This document shows positions 35,148 to 43,792 of a DNA stretch of 64,000 nt, piece after piece. Source of the DNA: Agromyces protaetiae (GTDB lineage: Bacteria > Actinomycetota > Actinomycetes > Actinomycetales > Microbacteriaceae); NCBI RefSeq assembly GCF_030866785.1, contig NZ_CP133018.1:124001-188000 (forward strand), given 5' to 3'. The first letter of the stretch is position 1. The number at the start of each line of letters is the position of its first letter. Under the pieces are notes generated by a model. That model worked only from the letters and a program-made list of their open reading frames with translations, ran no database searches and had not been told where the DNA came from. A program made the position numbers and the translations under genes.

Positions 35148-35521
35148 CGCCGTGGCTGTTCCTCGTGATCGCGGCGGCGGGCGGCGTCGGCGCCGCGCTC
35201 CGGTTCGTGATCGGCGGCATCGTCACGGGGTGGACCCGCCGCCCGTTCCCGGTCGCGACCGCGCTCATCAACCTGACCGGCTCGTTCGCGCTCGGTCTGC
35301 TGACCGGCGTCGCCGGCAACGGATGGCTCGCGCCCGAGGTGACCGCGATCGTCGGCGTCGGCCTGCTCGGCGGGTACACGACGTTCAGCACCGCGAGCGT
35401 CGAGACCGTCCGTCTCGCCCAGGAGCGCCGCTACGGCGCCGCCCTCGGCTACGGCCTCGGCAACCTCGTCGCCTGCTCCGCCGTCGCGCTGCTCGGCATC
35501 TGGCTCGGCTCCCTCGCCTGA
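35144..35521 (+). CDS. crcB: Fluoride ion channel CrcB/Fluc, second subunit
   Basis: 125 aa from GTG 35144 overlapping the first crcB. Four helices with ALINLTGSFALGLL (pore Asn) and GGYTTFSTASVETVRL (Phe-box). It starts almost directly with the first helix, whereas its partner has an extra N-terminal tail. Together they should form the heterodimeric antiparallel channel that keeps cytosolic fluoride low. Confidence 0.9.
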   Translation: MTPWLFLVIAAAGGVGAALRFVIGGIVTGWTRRPFPVATALINLTGSFALGLLTGVAGNGWLAPEVTAIVGVGLLGGYTTFSTASVETVRLAQERRYGAALGYGLGNLVACSAVALLGIWLGSLA

Positions 35522-35588
35522 TCGACCGCCCCCGCAGCTTGAGTAATCCATTAACTGCCGGGATGATGGTCCCGAACCGGAGGACGAC

Positions 35589-36635
35589 ATGGCTGAACCG
35601 CGTCGCCGCGCGGCCCGCGAGACCACAGGCGCGACGCGCCAAGTGACGATGGACGACGTCGCGCGCGAGGCCGGGGTCTCGGTCGCCACGGTCTCCAACG
35701 CGCTGCTCGGGCGCGGACGCATGCTCGACAGCACCCGCACGCGCGTGCTCGGCATCGCCGCCCGGATGAACTACACGGTCAACCAGAACGCCCGGAATCT
35801 GCGCACCGCGCGCGCCGGGGCGATCGGGGTGCACCTCCCGGAGAACAAATCGGGCCTCGCGTACTACATGGACTTCTGCTTCGGTGTCGTCGACGTCGCC
35901 GAGGAGCACTCGCTCGCCGTCACGCTCATCCCGGGAGGCCGACCGGAAGTGGCGTTGCGCGCCCAGGTCGACGGGTTCGTGCTCGTCGATCCGCCCGTCG
36001 GCGATGTGGTCGTGGAGGCGATCCTGACCACCGGCAAGGCGGTGGTGAGCGGCGACGGCACCCCGCCCGGGCTGCCCGAGCCGAGCGGGCTCGTCGCCTC
36101 TGACCATCGCGCGGGCATCCGCGCCGTCCTCGAGCATCTGACCGAGCGGGGCGCTCGACGCGTCGCGCTCATCTCGGCGGGGAGGAGTGCGCGCTGGTCG
36201 GCCGATGTGGAGGACGCATACCTCGAGTGGTCGAGCGAGCACGACCGCGAGCCGATCGTGGTCGGCGGCTCTCGCCTGGTCGATGCGGCGACCGTCGAGT
36301 CGCTGACCGACTCGTTGCTGGACGGTCCGAAACCCGATGCGATCGTCGCGGTGCCGATGGATGCCGCCGTCGGCGTCGTCTCGGTCGCTCGCGATCGAGG
36401 TCTGGACGTGGGGTCGGAGCTCCTGGTCGCGGGGTACACCGACAGTCCGTCGCTGTCGGTGAGCATCCCGCCGATCACCGCCGTCGACGCCGCCCCGCGC
36501 GAGTTCGGGCGCGCGTGCGCACGCATGCTCGTGCGTCAGCTGGCCGACGCGGACCGGCCCGTGCCTGGCGAGGTGGAGTCGTTCCCGATCGCCTTCGTGG
36601 AGCGGGCCTCCACCCGCGGCGCCCGGGTCGAGTGA
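35589..36635 (+). CDS. LacI family transcriptional regulator
   Basis: 348 aa. HTH: VTMDDVAREAGVSVATVSNA followed by the hinge region RMNYTVNQNARNLRTARAGA, then a periplasmic-binding-protein-like effector domain with FVLVDPPVGD, ASDHRAGIRAVLEHLTERGA and VAGYTDSPSLSVSIPPIT. CGGAGGAC precedes the ATG. It is followed, 208 bp later on the same strand, by the RidA / ABC importer / transpeptidase operon, which it may control although LacI regulators usually sense sugars. An upstream TAATCCATTA symmetric word could be its own operator. Confidence 0.88.
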   Translation: MAEPRRRAARETTGATRQVTMDDVAREAGVSVATVSNALLGRGRMLDSTRTRVLGIAARMNYTVNQNARNLRTARAGAIGVHLPENKSGLAYYMDFCFGVVDVAEEHSLAVTLIPGGRPEVALRAQVDGFVLVDPPVGDVVVEAILTTGKAVVSGDGTPPGLPEPSGLVASDHRAGIRAVLEHLTERGARRVALISAGRSARWSADVEDAYLEWSSEHDREPIVVGGSRLVDAATVESLTDSLLDGPKPDAIVAVPMDAAVGVVSVARDRGLDVGSELLVAGYTDSPSLSVSIPPITAVDAAPREFGRACARMLVRQLADADRPVPGEVESFPIAFVERASTRGARVE

Positions 36636-36766
36636 GCTGACCCGATCGCGCACTCGCGCCCGTCCCGACGGACGAAGCGGGTCGGGCTCGACCGCGGTGC
36701 CCATGTTTCGGCCGTGTGAATTCCGGCCCGACTCGCCGCCTTTTTTGAAGTCCGCCATTGATATTT

Positions 36767-36789
36767 CGATTAAGCGGTGTGACGATTAA
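36767..36789 (+). promoter_or_regulatory. Direct repeat CGATTAA before the RidA-ABC-transpeptidase operon
   Basis: CGATTAA at 36767-36773 and 36783-36789 (16 bp apart) in the A+T-richest part of the gap, 55-77 bp before the RidA start. A TTGATA word just upstream could serve as a -35 box. Confidence 0.4.
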
Positions 36790-36843
36790 CCATCGCGACA
36801 CCCCCCGTTGCGATCCATCTGCCATCACGCCCCAGGAGGTCGC

Positions 36844-37341
36844 ATGACCCAGTCCTTCGAGGCACGAGTGCGCGAGCTGGGACTCGAGATCCCCGACTAC
36901 GCGGCTGTGCCGTACCACGGCCTGAAGTACGGCTCCATGAAGCCGTTCCACCAGGTCGGCACCCTGCTCTTCCTCTCCGGCCACGTGGCCGACCGGCCGG
37001 GGCACGAGGGCGTGCCCCCGTATCCCGGCCGGCTCGGCGCCGAGGTCACCGTCGAGCAGGGCTACGAGTCCGCGCGGCTCACCGCGCTCAACTGCCTCGC
37101 GACCATGCGCCTCGCCCTCGGCTCGCTCGACCGCATCAAGGCCGTGGTCGGCTCCACCAACTACGTCCACGTCGCCCCCGGCTTCACCGACGTGCACCTC
37201 GTCTCCAGCGGAGCCACGGATCTGCTGCGCGACGTGTTCGGCCCCGAGAACGGCGTGGGCGGCCGTGCGACCTTCGGGGTCGCCGCCCTCGCCGGGAACC
37301 ACTGCTTCGAGAACGTCCTCACGATGGAAACGGTTGACTGA
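36844..37341 (+). CDS. RidA/YjgF family protein
   Basis: 165 aa, longer than classical RidA (about 130 aa) and typical of the Rid subgroup with an N-terminal extension. QVGTLLFLSGHVADRPG, GYESARLTALNCLATMRLAL, VVGSTNYVHVAPGFTDVHLV, and RATFGVAALAGNHCFENVLT follow the fold; the arginine in GGRATFGV corresponds to the catalytic Arg of RidA. RidA removes reactive enamine/imine intermediates formed by PLP enzymes. AGGAGG lies 4 bases before the ATG. First gene of an operon with a branched-chain-type ABC importer and a gamma-glutamyltranspeptidase, suggesting an amine or amino-acid conjugate as substrate. Confidence 0.83.
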   Translation: MTQSFEARVRELGLEIPDYAAVPYHGLKYGSMKPFHQVGTLLFLSGHVADRPGHEGVPPYPGRLGAEVTVEQGYESARLTALNCLATMRLALGSLDRIKAVVGSTNYVHVAPGFTDVHLVSSGATDLLRDVFGPENGVGGRATFGVAALAGNHCFENVLTMETVD

Positions 37342-37342
37342 C

Positions 37343-38506
37343 ATGACCTTCACCCCCCGAACCCGCCGAACCCGCCGAACCCTGCTCGGCGCCACCGCAC
37401 TCGCCTCGGCCGTGCTCCTCGCCGGCTGCGCCGGCTCGAACGCGTCCGCCGACGGCGATGGGGGCGGCGACGAGATCGTCCTGGGCTTCACCGCGACCAT
37501 GACGGGCGACTTCGCCAGCTACGGCATCCAGCTCAAGGAAGGCGTCGAGTTCGCCGTCGCCGAGATCAACGAGGCCGGCGGTATCGACGGCAAGCAGGTG
37601 CGCGTCGTATCGGCCGACGACGAGGGCAAGCCGGCCAACGGCCCCGTCGTCGCGCAGCAGTTCTGCGACGACTCGTCGATCTCCGCCGTGCTCGGCTACA
37701 GCTTCTCGAGCGTCGCGCTGTCGGCCCTGCCCGTGTACGACCAGTGCGGACTGCCCGTCGTGGCCTCGGCCGTCACCTCGCCCGAGCTGAGCGGTGCGAG
37801 CCCGGTGTTCTTCCGCAATATCTTCACCGACTCGTTCCAGGGCGCCGAGATGGGCGCGTTCGTCGCCGAGCACGAGGGCGCGAAGAAGATCGCCGTGCTG
37901 CACCAGCAGGACGACTACGGCCAGGGCATCGCCGCGGCGTTCTCCGAGGCGTTCGAGGAGGCGGGCGGCGAGGTCACGAGCACGCAGGCCTACCAGCTCG
38001 GCACCGTGAGCTTCACCACGCTCATCGACACCGCCCTCCGTGACGACGTCGACGGGATCTTCGTGGGCGGCTTCTACACCGAGACGTCGAAGATCGCGTC
38101 GCAGCTTCGCGAGGCGGGAAGCGACGTGCAGCTCTATGCGGCCGACGGCACCGTCCACCCGGACTTCCTCGAGCTCGGCGGCGACGCCGTCGAAGGCACG
38201 ATCGTCTACACGGGCTTCGCGGCGGTCGCCGCACCGGACTCGCCCTTCGTGACCGACTTCACCGAGGCATCCGGCGCCGAGCCTGGTACCTGGACGGCGC
38301 TCGCCTATGACGCCGTGCAGGTCGTGGCGAAGGCCATCGAGGACGCCGGCAGCGCCGACCGTGAAGCGATCGTCAGCGCACTCGCCGCGCTCGAGCCGTT
38401 CGACGGCGTGACCGGCCCGACCTCGTTCGACGAGAACGGCGATCGCGCCGGCGAGCTCTTCTATCTGCAGGTCGTCGACGGGCGCTTCACGCTCATCGAG
38501 GACTGA
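37343..38506 (+). CDS. ABC transporter substrate-binding lipoprotein, branched-chain amino acid (LivJ/K) type
   Basis: 387 aa. Signal peptide with lipobox ASAVLLAGCAG (Cys at about 29). Mature part: IVLGFTATMTGDFASYGIQL, VEFAVAEINEAGGIDGKQVR, VVSADDEGKPANGPVVAQQF, and LHQQDDYGQGIAAAFSEAFE, all standard for the Peripla_BP_6 family. It delivers an amino acid or small amide to the LivH/LivM permeases encoded next. The start lies 2 bp after the RidA stop. Confidence 0.9.
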   Translation: MTFTPRTRRTRRTLLGATALASAVLLAGCAGSNASADGDGGGDEIVLGFTATMTGDFASYGIQLKEGVEFAVAEINEAGGIDGKQVRVVSADDEGKPANGPVVAQQFCDDSSISAVLGYSFSSVALSALPVYDQCGLPVVASAVTSPELSGASPVFFRNIFTDSFQGAEMGAFVAEHEGAKKIAVLHQQDDYGQGIAAAFSEAFEEAGGEVTSTQAYQLGTVSFTTLIDTALRDDVDGIFVGGFYTETSKIASQLREAGSDVQLYAADGTVHPDFLELGGDAVEGTIVYTGFAAVAAPDSPFVTDFTEASGAEPGTWTALAYDAVQVVAKAIEDAGSADREAIVSALAALEPFDGVTGPTSFDENGDRAGELFYLQVVDGRFTLIED

Positions 38507-38577
38507 CCGGCATCGACTCCGGCCGCCGCGACCTCGCGCGCGGCGGCCGGAGCCTGCCCTGACGTCGGGACATCACT

Positions 38578-39486
38578 GTGACTCAGGAACTCATCAACGG
38601 CCTCGCCCTCGGCGGCATCTACGGCCTGCTCGCGGTCGCGTTCAGCGTGGTGTACGGCGTGCTCGGCATGGTGAACTTCGCCTTCGGCGAGATCTTCATG
38701 TTCGGTGCGTTCGGCGCGCTCGTGGCCACCCAGGTCAACACGCAGATCGCCGGCCAGGACCTGCCGGGCCCCGGATTGCCGCTCTGGGTCGCCGTCATCG
38801 TCGGCGTCGTGGTAGGCGCGTTCGTCGGCTGGCTGGTCGAGCGGCTCGCCTACAAGCCGCTGCGAACCGCTCCGATCCTCTCCATGCTGATCACCGCGAT
38901 CGCCGTGTCGATGCTGCTGCGCGCGATCGCGACCTTTCTCTTCGGCGCGCAGCAGAGCGTCGTCCGCGGGCCGGATCTCGGCGGCGCGATCCACGTGCTC
39001 GGCGCCCGCGTGCAACCCATCGACATCGTCATCTTCGCGATCGCCCTCGGCGCGATGGCGATCTTCGCGGTGATCGTCAAGTTCACGCCGGTCGGTCGCG
39101 CCATCCGCGCGATCGCCATCGACAAGGACGCCTCGAGCCTCATGGGCATCAGCGTCGACCGCATGATCTCCATCACCTTCGTGCTGGGCTCGATCATGGC
39201 CGCGATCGCGGGCATCCTCTACTCCACGCGCTACGGGTTCGCGTCGGCCGGCATGGGATTCATCCCCGCGCTGAAGGCGCTCGTCGCCGCGGTCCTCGGC
39301 GGCATCGGCAACATCCCCGGCGCCTTCCTCGGCGGCCTGGTGATCGGCGTGACCGAGGAGCTCGCGGCCGCGTACGTGCCCCAGGGCTCGGCCTACCGCG
39401 ACGTCATCGCGTTCGCGGTGCTCATCATCATCCTCTGGCTGCGCCCGCAGGGCCTGCTCGGCAAGCGACTCGTGGAGAAGGTGTAA
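38578..39486 (+). CDS. livH: Branched-chain amino acid-type ABC permease LivH
   Basis: 302 aa from GTG 38578; no strong Shine-Dalgarno, so translation may depend on the upstream gene. Eight hydrophobic segments; ALGGIYGLLAVAFSVVYGVL and GMVNFAFGEIFMFGAF at the N-terminus and AVLGGIGNIPGAFLGGLVIG near the C-terminus are LivH landmarks. It forms the channel together with the LivM half of the next protein. Confidence 0.9.
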   Translation: MTQELINGLALGGIYGLLAVAFSVVYGVLGMVNFAFGEIFMFGAFGALVATQVNTQIAGQDLPGPGLPLWVAVIVGVVVGAFVGWLVERLAYKPLRTAPILSMLITAIAVSMLLRAIATFLFGAQQSVVRGPDLGGAIHVLGARVQPIDIVIFAIALGAMAIFAVIVKFTPVGRAIRAIAIDKDASSLMGISVDRMISITFVLGSIMAAIAGILYSTRYGFASAGMGFIPALKALVAAVLGGIGNIPGAFLGGLVIGVTEELAAAYVPQGSAYRDVIAFAVLIIILWLRPQGLLGKRLVEKV

Positions 39487-39489
39487 CCG

Positions 39490-41421
39490 ATGATCACCGA
39501 CATCCGATCCCGCATCCACGCGACACCCTGGCTCCGGTTCGCGGTGCCCGCCGTGGCGGCGCTCGTCGCGCTGGCCTTGCCGATGCTCCTGCCGGGCGAC
39601 AAGTGGGTGCGCGTGGCCGCGCTCGCGCTCGTCTACGTGGCGCTCGCGTCCGGCCTCAACCTGCTCGTGGGCATCACGGGACTCCTCGACCTCGGCTATG
39701 TGGCGTTCTTCGTCGTCGGGGCGTACACGACCGCGATCCTGACCGTGCGGGTCTTCATCGACGGGCTCGGCATGGACCCGAGCGCACTGTGGTGGCTGCT
39801 GCCGATCAATCTGCTGGCCGCGGTCGTGCTCGCGGGGCTCGCCGGGGCCATCATCGGGTATCCGACGCTTCGCGCGCGTGGCGACTACCTCGCCATCATG
39901 ACGCTCGCGTTCGGCGAGATCGTGCACCTCGTGTCCATCAACTGGATCGATCTCACGGGCGGCTCGGTCGGCATCCGCGGCATCCCGCCCATCGAGCTGT
40001 TCGGCTTCAAGCTGACCAGTCCGATGGCGACCTACTACCTGATGCTCGTCGTGGTCGCCGCGCTCCTCGTCGTGATCGCCGGCATCATCGCGTCGCCCGT
40101 CGGCCGCGCCTGGGTCGCGATCCGCGAGGACGAGCTCGTCGCCGCCTCGGTCGGGGTCAAGACGCGCCGGTACAAGCTGCTCGCCTACGTGTGCGGCGCG
40201 TCGGTCGCGGGCGTCACCGGCGTGTTCTTCGCGCACATGCAGCAGTTCATCAACCCGGACAGCTTCACGCTCGAAGAGAACTTCATCATCCTGAGCCTCG
40301 TCATCCTCGGCGGGTCGGGAACGTTCTGGGGCCCGGCCCTCGGCGCGGGGCTGTGGATCTTCTTCCAGGCGTTCGCACGCGACCTCGAGATCGTGCAGCA
40401 GCACCCGGAGTTCCGCACCGGCATGCTCGCGCTCATCGTCGTGATCCTGATGATCGTCCGCCCCGGCGGCATCGTGAGCGCGCAGCCGCGGCTCACACGT
40501 GCGGGCGCCATCGCACGCGCGACCGCACGGCGCGCGGCCGCGGGCGCCCTCGGGTCCGCCGGCCCGAACGCGCGCGACGACGCGCGCGCCGCGGGCACGC
40601 CCGCCGCGGGCACGCCCGCCGCGGGCACGCCCGCCGACCACTCCACGCCCGAAGGCGACGGTCCGGTGCTCGAGGTCGTCGATCTCGGCAAGCGGTTCGG
40701 GGGCCTCAAGGCGCTCGAGGGCGTCTCGTTCGACCTGCGCCGTGGCGAGATCCTCGGCCTCATGGGCCCCAACGGGGCCGGCAAGTCGACGCTGCTCAAT
40801 GCGCTGTCCGGCGTCTCGCCGGCGACCGAGGGCGGCATCGTGCTCGCGGGCGAGCGCATCGAGCGCCTCAGCAGCGACCAGGTCTCGACGAAGGGCATCG
40901 CGCGGACGTTCCAGACGGTCCGGCTGTTCTGGGAGATGACGGTGCTCGAGAACCTCCTCGTCGGCGCGCACGACCGCCTCAAGGGGTCGGTGCTCGCGTT
41001 CGCGTTGCGCCTCCCGTCGCGGACGGCCGCCGAGGCGGAGGCGGTGGCGGATGCCTCGGATCTGCTGCGGTTCGCGGGCATCGACGAGTTCGCCGACACG
41101 AAGGCCGTGCGGCTCACGTACGGGCGGCAGCGCCGGGTCGAGATCGCTAGGGCGCTCATGACCCGCCCCCGGGTGCTCCTGCTCGACGAGCCCGCCGCCG
41201 GCATGAACGAGTCGGAGACCCGCGAGCTCGCCGAGCTCATCCTCCGCGTGCGTGACCGCGGCGTCGACGTGATCCTCATCGAGCACGACATGGACCTGCT
41301 CATGTCGATCTCGGATCGCATCGTCGTCCTCGACCACGGCGTGGTCATCGCCTGCGGCACCCCCGATGAGGTGCGCCGCGATCCCGCCGTCGTCGAGGCC
41401 TATCTCGGGAGCCCAGCATGA
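39490..41421 (+). CDS. LivM permease fused to LivG ATPase
   Basis: 643 aa. Residues about 1-330 are LivM (LNLLVGITGLLDLGYVAFFV, IMTLAFGEIVHLVSINWIDL, VILGGSGTFWGPALGAGLWI). A basic/Ala-rich linker (about 333-388) contains three identical AAGTP units. Residues about 393-643 are LivG: GPNGAGKSTLLN (Walker A), LTYGRQRRVEIARAL (signature, LTYGR instead of LSYGQ), LLLDEPAAGMN (Walker B), LIEHDMDL (H-loop). The fusion binds the ATPase to one permease. The next gene, the second ATPase, overlaps by ATGA. Confidence 0.9.
   Translation: MITDIRSRIHATPWLRFAVPAVAALVALALPMLLPGDKWVRVAALALVYVALASGLNLLVGITGLLDLGYVAFFVVGAYTTAILTVRVFIDGLGMDPSALWWLLPINLLAAVVLAGLAGAIIGYPTLRARGDYLAIMTLAFGEIVHLVSINWIDLTGGSVGIRGIPPIELFGFKLTSPMATYYLMLVVVAALLVVIAGIIASPVGRAWVAIREDELVAASVGVKTRRYKLLAYVCGASVAGVTGVFFAHMQQFINPDSFTLEENFIILSLVILGGSGTFWGPALGAGLWIFFQAFARDLEIVQQHPEFRTGMLALIVVILMIVRPGGIVSAQPRLTRAGAIARATARRAAAGALGSAGPNARDDARAAGTPAAGTPAAGTPADHSTPEGDGPVLEVVDLGKRFGGLKALEGVSFDLRRGEILGLMGPNGAGKSTLLNALSGVSPATEGGIVLAGERIERLSSDQVSTKGIARTFQTVRLFWEMTVLENLLVGAHDRLKGSVLAFALRLPSRTAAEAEAVADASDLLRFAGIDEFADTKAVRLTYGRQRRVEIARALMTRPRVLLLDEPAAGMNESETRELAELILRVRDRGVDVILIEHDMDLLMSISDRIVVLDHGVVIACGTPDEVRRDPAVVEAYLGSPA
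40601..40645 (+). repeat. Three 15-bp tandem repeats in the LivM-LivG linker
   Basis: Three successive copies of a 15-bp unit (GCGGGCACGCCCGCC) around 40590-40635 encode AAGTP-AAGTP-AAGTP. They lie exactly at the junction of the two fused domains; coordinates are accurate to about one unit. Confidence 0.7.
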
Positions 41422-42152
41422 GTCTCTTGACCGTCGAGCACCTCGACGTCCACTACGGGTCGGTGCACGCCGTGCGCGATGCCGCCTTCCACGTCGACGA
41501 GGGCGAGCTCGTCGTCATCGTCGGTGCCAATGGCGGCGGCAAGTCGAGCATCATGCGCGCCGTCTCGGGGCTCGTCAAGAGCCGAGGGAGCATCGCCTTC
41601 GACGGCCGCGACCTCTCGCGCACCCGCGCCGACGCGCGCACCCGCGCCGGGCTCTGCCAGGTGCCGGAGGGCCGGAGGATCTTCGGCGCCATGTCGGTGC
41701 TCGAGAACCTCCAGGTCGCCGCATGGGGCACGCGCCGACGGGTGAAAGACGAGTCGCCCCGCATTTACGAGCTGTTCCCGATCCTCGAGCAGCGGGCCGA
41801 GCAGACGGCCGCGACGCTCTCGGGCGGGGAGCAGCAGATGCTCGCCCTCTCCCGCGCACTCATCCGCCGACCGCGCCTGCTCATGCTCGACGAACCCTCG
41901 ATGGGGCTCGCCCCGCTCATCGTCGCCCAGATGTTCGAGCTCATCGCCGCCGTCAACCGGGACGGCACGAGCGTGCTGCTCGTCGAGCAGAACGCGACGC
42001 AGGCGCTGTCCATCGCCGATCGCGGCTACGTCATGGAGACCGGGCGTCTCTCGGGCGGCGGCGACGCGCAGCAGATGCTGCAGGACACCTCGCTGCACGA
42101 GGCCTACTTCGGCCGCGCACGCGATCACGACACCGAGACAGGAACCGAATGA
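41418..42152 (+). CDS. livF: Branched-chain amino acid-type ABC ATPase LivF
   Basis: 244 aa. GANGGGKSSIMR (Walker A), GLCQVPEGRRIFGAMSVLEN (typical LivF), LSGGEQQMLALSRAL (signature), LMLDEPSMGLAPLI (Walker B) and LVEQNATQAL (H-loop replaced by Gln, as is normal in LivF). It pairs with the LivG half of the preceding fusion. The ATG overlaps the previous stop, and its own stop overlaps the transpeptidase start. Confidence 0.92.
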   Translation: MSLLTVEHLDVHYGSVHAVRDAAFHVDEGELVVIVGANGGGKSSIMRAVSGLVKSRGSIAFDGRDLSRTRADARTRAGLCQVPEGRRIFGAMSVLENLQVAAWGTRRRVKDESPRIYELFPILEQRAEQTAATLSGGEQQMLALSRALIRRPRLLMLDEPSMGLAPLIVAQMFELIAAVNRDGTSVLLVEQNATQALSIADRGYVMETGRLSGGGDAQQMLQDTSLHEAYFGRARDHDTETGTE

Positions 42153-43792
42153 GCACCGCCCTCAACCCCGCCAGGGGCATCGCCCTCGCCGCGCCGCACC
42201 CGGCCGCCGTGGATGCCGCCCGAGAGGTGGTCGACGCCGGCGGCAACGCGGTGGACGCCGCGCTGGCCGCCGCCGTGGCCCTGACCGTCGTCTACCCGCA
42301 CATGTGCAGCGTCGGCGGCGACGCGATCGCCGTGCTGCGGACAGCCGACGGCGACGAGGTCTGCGTCAACTCGACCGGCGCGTACGGGCGCGGCTGGCTC
42401 CCCGAGCAGTGGGGGCCCGACGAGTCGCTTCCAGTGACCGGGCCGCTCACCGTCTCGGTCCCGGGGGCGGCGGCCGGATGGGGCGAGCTCTGGCGGCGCG
42501 CCGGCTCGCTGCCGATCGCGACGATCCTCGCACCCGCGGTCAGGCTCGCGGAGGACGGCATGACCGTGAGCGCCGGGCTCGCCGCATCCCTCGCCGAGTA
42601 CGCCGACCGGCTGCGGCCGGATCCGGGCATGCGGGCCACATTCTTCGACGGCGACGAGCCGGTGCGCGAGGGCGCGCACGTCGTCCAGCCGGCACTCGCC
42701 GCGACCCTCCGCGCGCTCGCGGAGCACGGGTTCGACGAGCTCTATCGCGGGGAGCTCGCCGGCGCCTTCGCGGACGGCCTCGCCGATCTCGGCGTGCCGG
42801 TCACGACCGAGGATCTCGCGGCGCACCGGGTGCACGTCGAGCCGCCGCTGGTCGGCGAGATGGCCGGGACCCGGGTGTCGACCGCGCCGCCGAACTCGCA
42901 GGGCTTCACGTTCCTGCGGACCATCGGCGCAGCAGAGGCGGGCGGGGGCTGGCGCGGCCTCGACCCCGCCGTGCTGGCCGAGCTCTTCCACGCGGGCGAC
43001 CGCCTGCGCGACCTCGTGCTGGCCGATCCGCTGGTCGCGCCCGTCGACGTGTCCGGATTCCTCACGCCGCCGGCGCTCGCCGAGGCGCGTGCGGACGCCG
43101 AGCAGGCCCTCGTGACCGGCGAGCGACCCGAGGTCGCCGCCCGGCCTCGGCCCGGTGGCGACACCATCGCGGTGACGGTGGTCGACGCCGACGGCACCGC
43201 GCTCTCGCTCATCCAGTCGGTGTTCCACGCGTTCGGATCGCTCCTGCTCGAGGCGCGCACCGGGCTCGTGCTGCACAACCGTGCGTCCTTCTTCAGTCTC
43301 GACCCCGCATCGCCCAACGTGCTCGCACCCGGCAAGCGCCCGGGGCACACGCTCGTCCCCGTGATCGTCTCGACCCCAGACGGCGCGGTCGCCGCCCACG
43401 GCACCATGGGCGGCAAGGCGCAATCGCAGATCCATGCGCAGCTGCTGCGCCGGACCATGCTCGGCGACGATCCGGCGGCGGCGGTCGCGGCACCGCGCTT
43501 CATCGTCGGCGGCACCGAGGTGGGCGACACCGAGGACCGCATCTTCGTCGAGGGCGGCCACGAGCCGGGCATGGTCGCGGCGCTGCACCGCACCGGCATG
43601 CGGCTCGTGGTCGCCGACGGGCGCGACAGCGAGGCCGGCCACGCGATGATCGCGCGTCGGGATGCCTCGGGCGCGCTGTCGGCCGGTGCGGACCCGCGCA
43701 GCGACGGCGCGGTGCTCGTCGTCGAGGCAGCCGCGCTCGTGGCTGAGGTGTCGGCGCTCGTGGCCGGCGACGCCGAGCCCGCGCCGGCTTGA
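42149..43792 (+). CDS. Gamma-glutamyltransferase family Ntn-hydrolase
   Basis: 547 aa without a signal peptide, so cytoplasmic. N-terminal AAPHPAAVDAAREVVDAGGN and VYPHMCSVGGDAIAVLRTA, GPLTVSVPGAAAGWGELWRR, and the autocleavage site GGDTIAVTVVDADGTALS, where the Thr becomes the new N-terminal nucleophile of the small subunit. It would hydrolyse or transfer a gamma-glutamyl (or cephalosporin-like acyl) group from an imported compound. Last gene of the RidA/ABC operon (ATGA overlap). The C-terminal tail (DASGALSAGAD onward, rich in EVSALV units) goes beyond the usual end of the fold and is the source of the downstream repeat array. Confidence 0.87.
   Translation: MSTALNPARGIALAAPHPAAVDAAREVVDAGGNAVDAALAAAVALTVVYPHMCSVGGDAIAVLRTADGDEVCVNSTGAYGRGWLPEQWGPDESLPVTGPLTVSVPGAAAGWGELWRRAGSLPIATILAPAVRLAEDGMTVSAGLAASLAEYADRLRPDPGMRATFFDGDEPVREGAHVVQPALAATLRALAEHGFDELYRGELAGAFADGLADLGVPVTTEDLAAHRVHVEPPLVGEMAGTRVSTAPPNSQGFTFLRTIGAAEAGGGWRGLDPAVLAELFHAGDRLRDLVLADPLVAPVDVSGFLTPPALAEARADAEQALVTGERPEVAARPRPGGDTIAVTVVDADGTALSLIQSVFHAFGSLLLEARTGLVLHNRASFFSLDPASPNVLAPGKRPGHTLVPVIVSTPDGAVAAHGTMGGKAQSQIHAQLLRRTMLGDDPAAAVAAPRFIVGGTEVGDTEDRIFVEGGHEPGMVAALHRTGMRLVVADGRDSEAGHAMIARRDASGALSAGADPRSDGAVLVVEAAALVAEVSALVAGDAEPAPA

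Noticed and set aside
38461..41337. Open frame of about 950 codons on the minus strand opposite the liv genes
   Set aside because: Low-complexity Arg/His/Asp sequence with no recognisable fold; the + strand carries LivH and LivM-LivG with all motifs.
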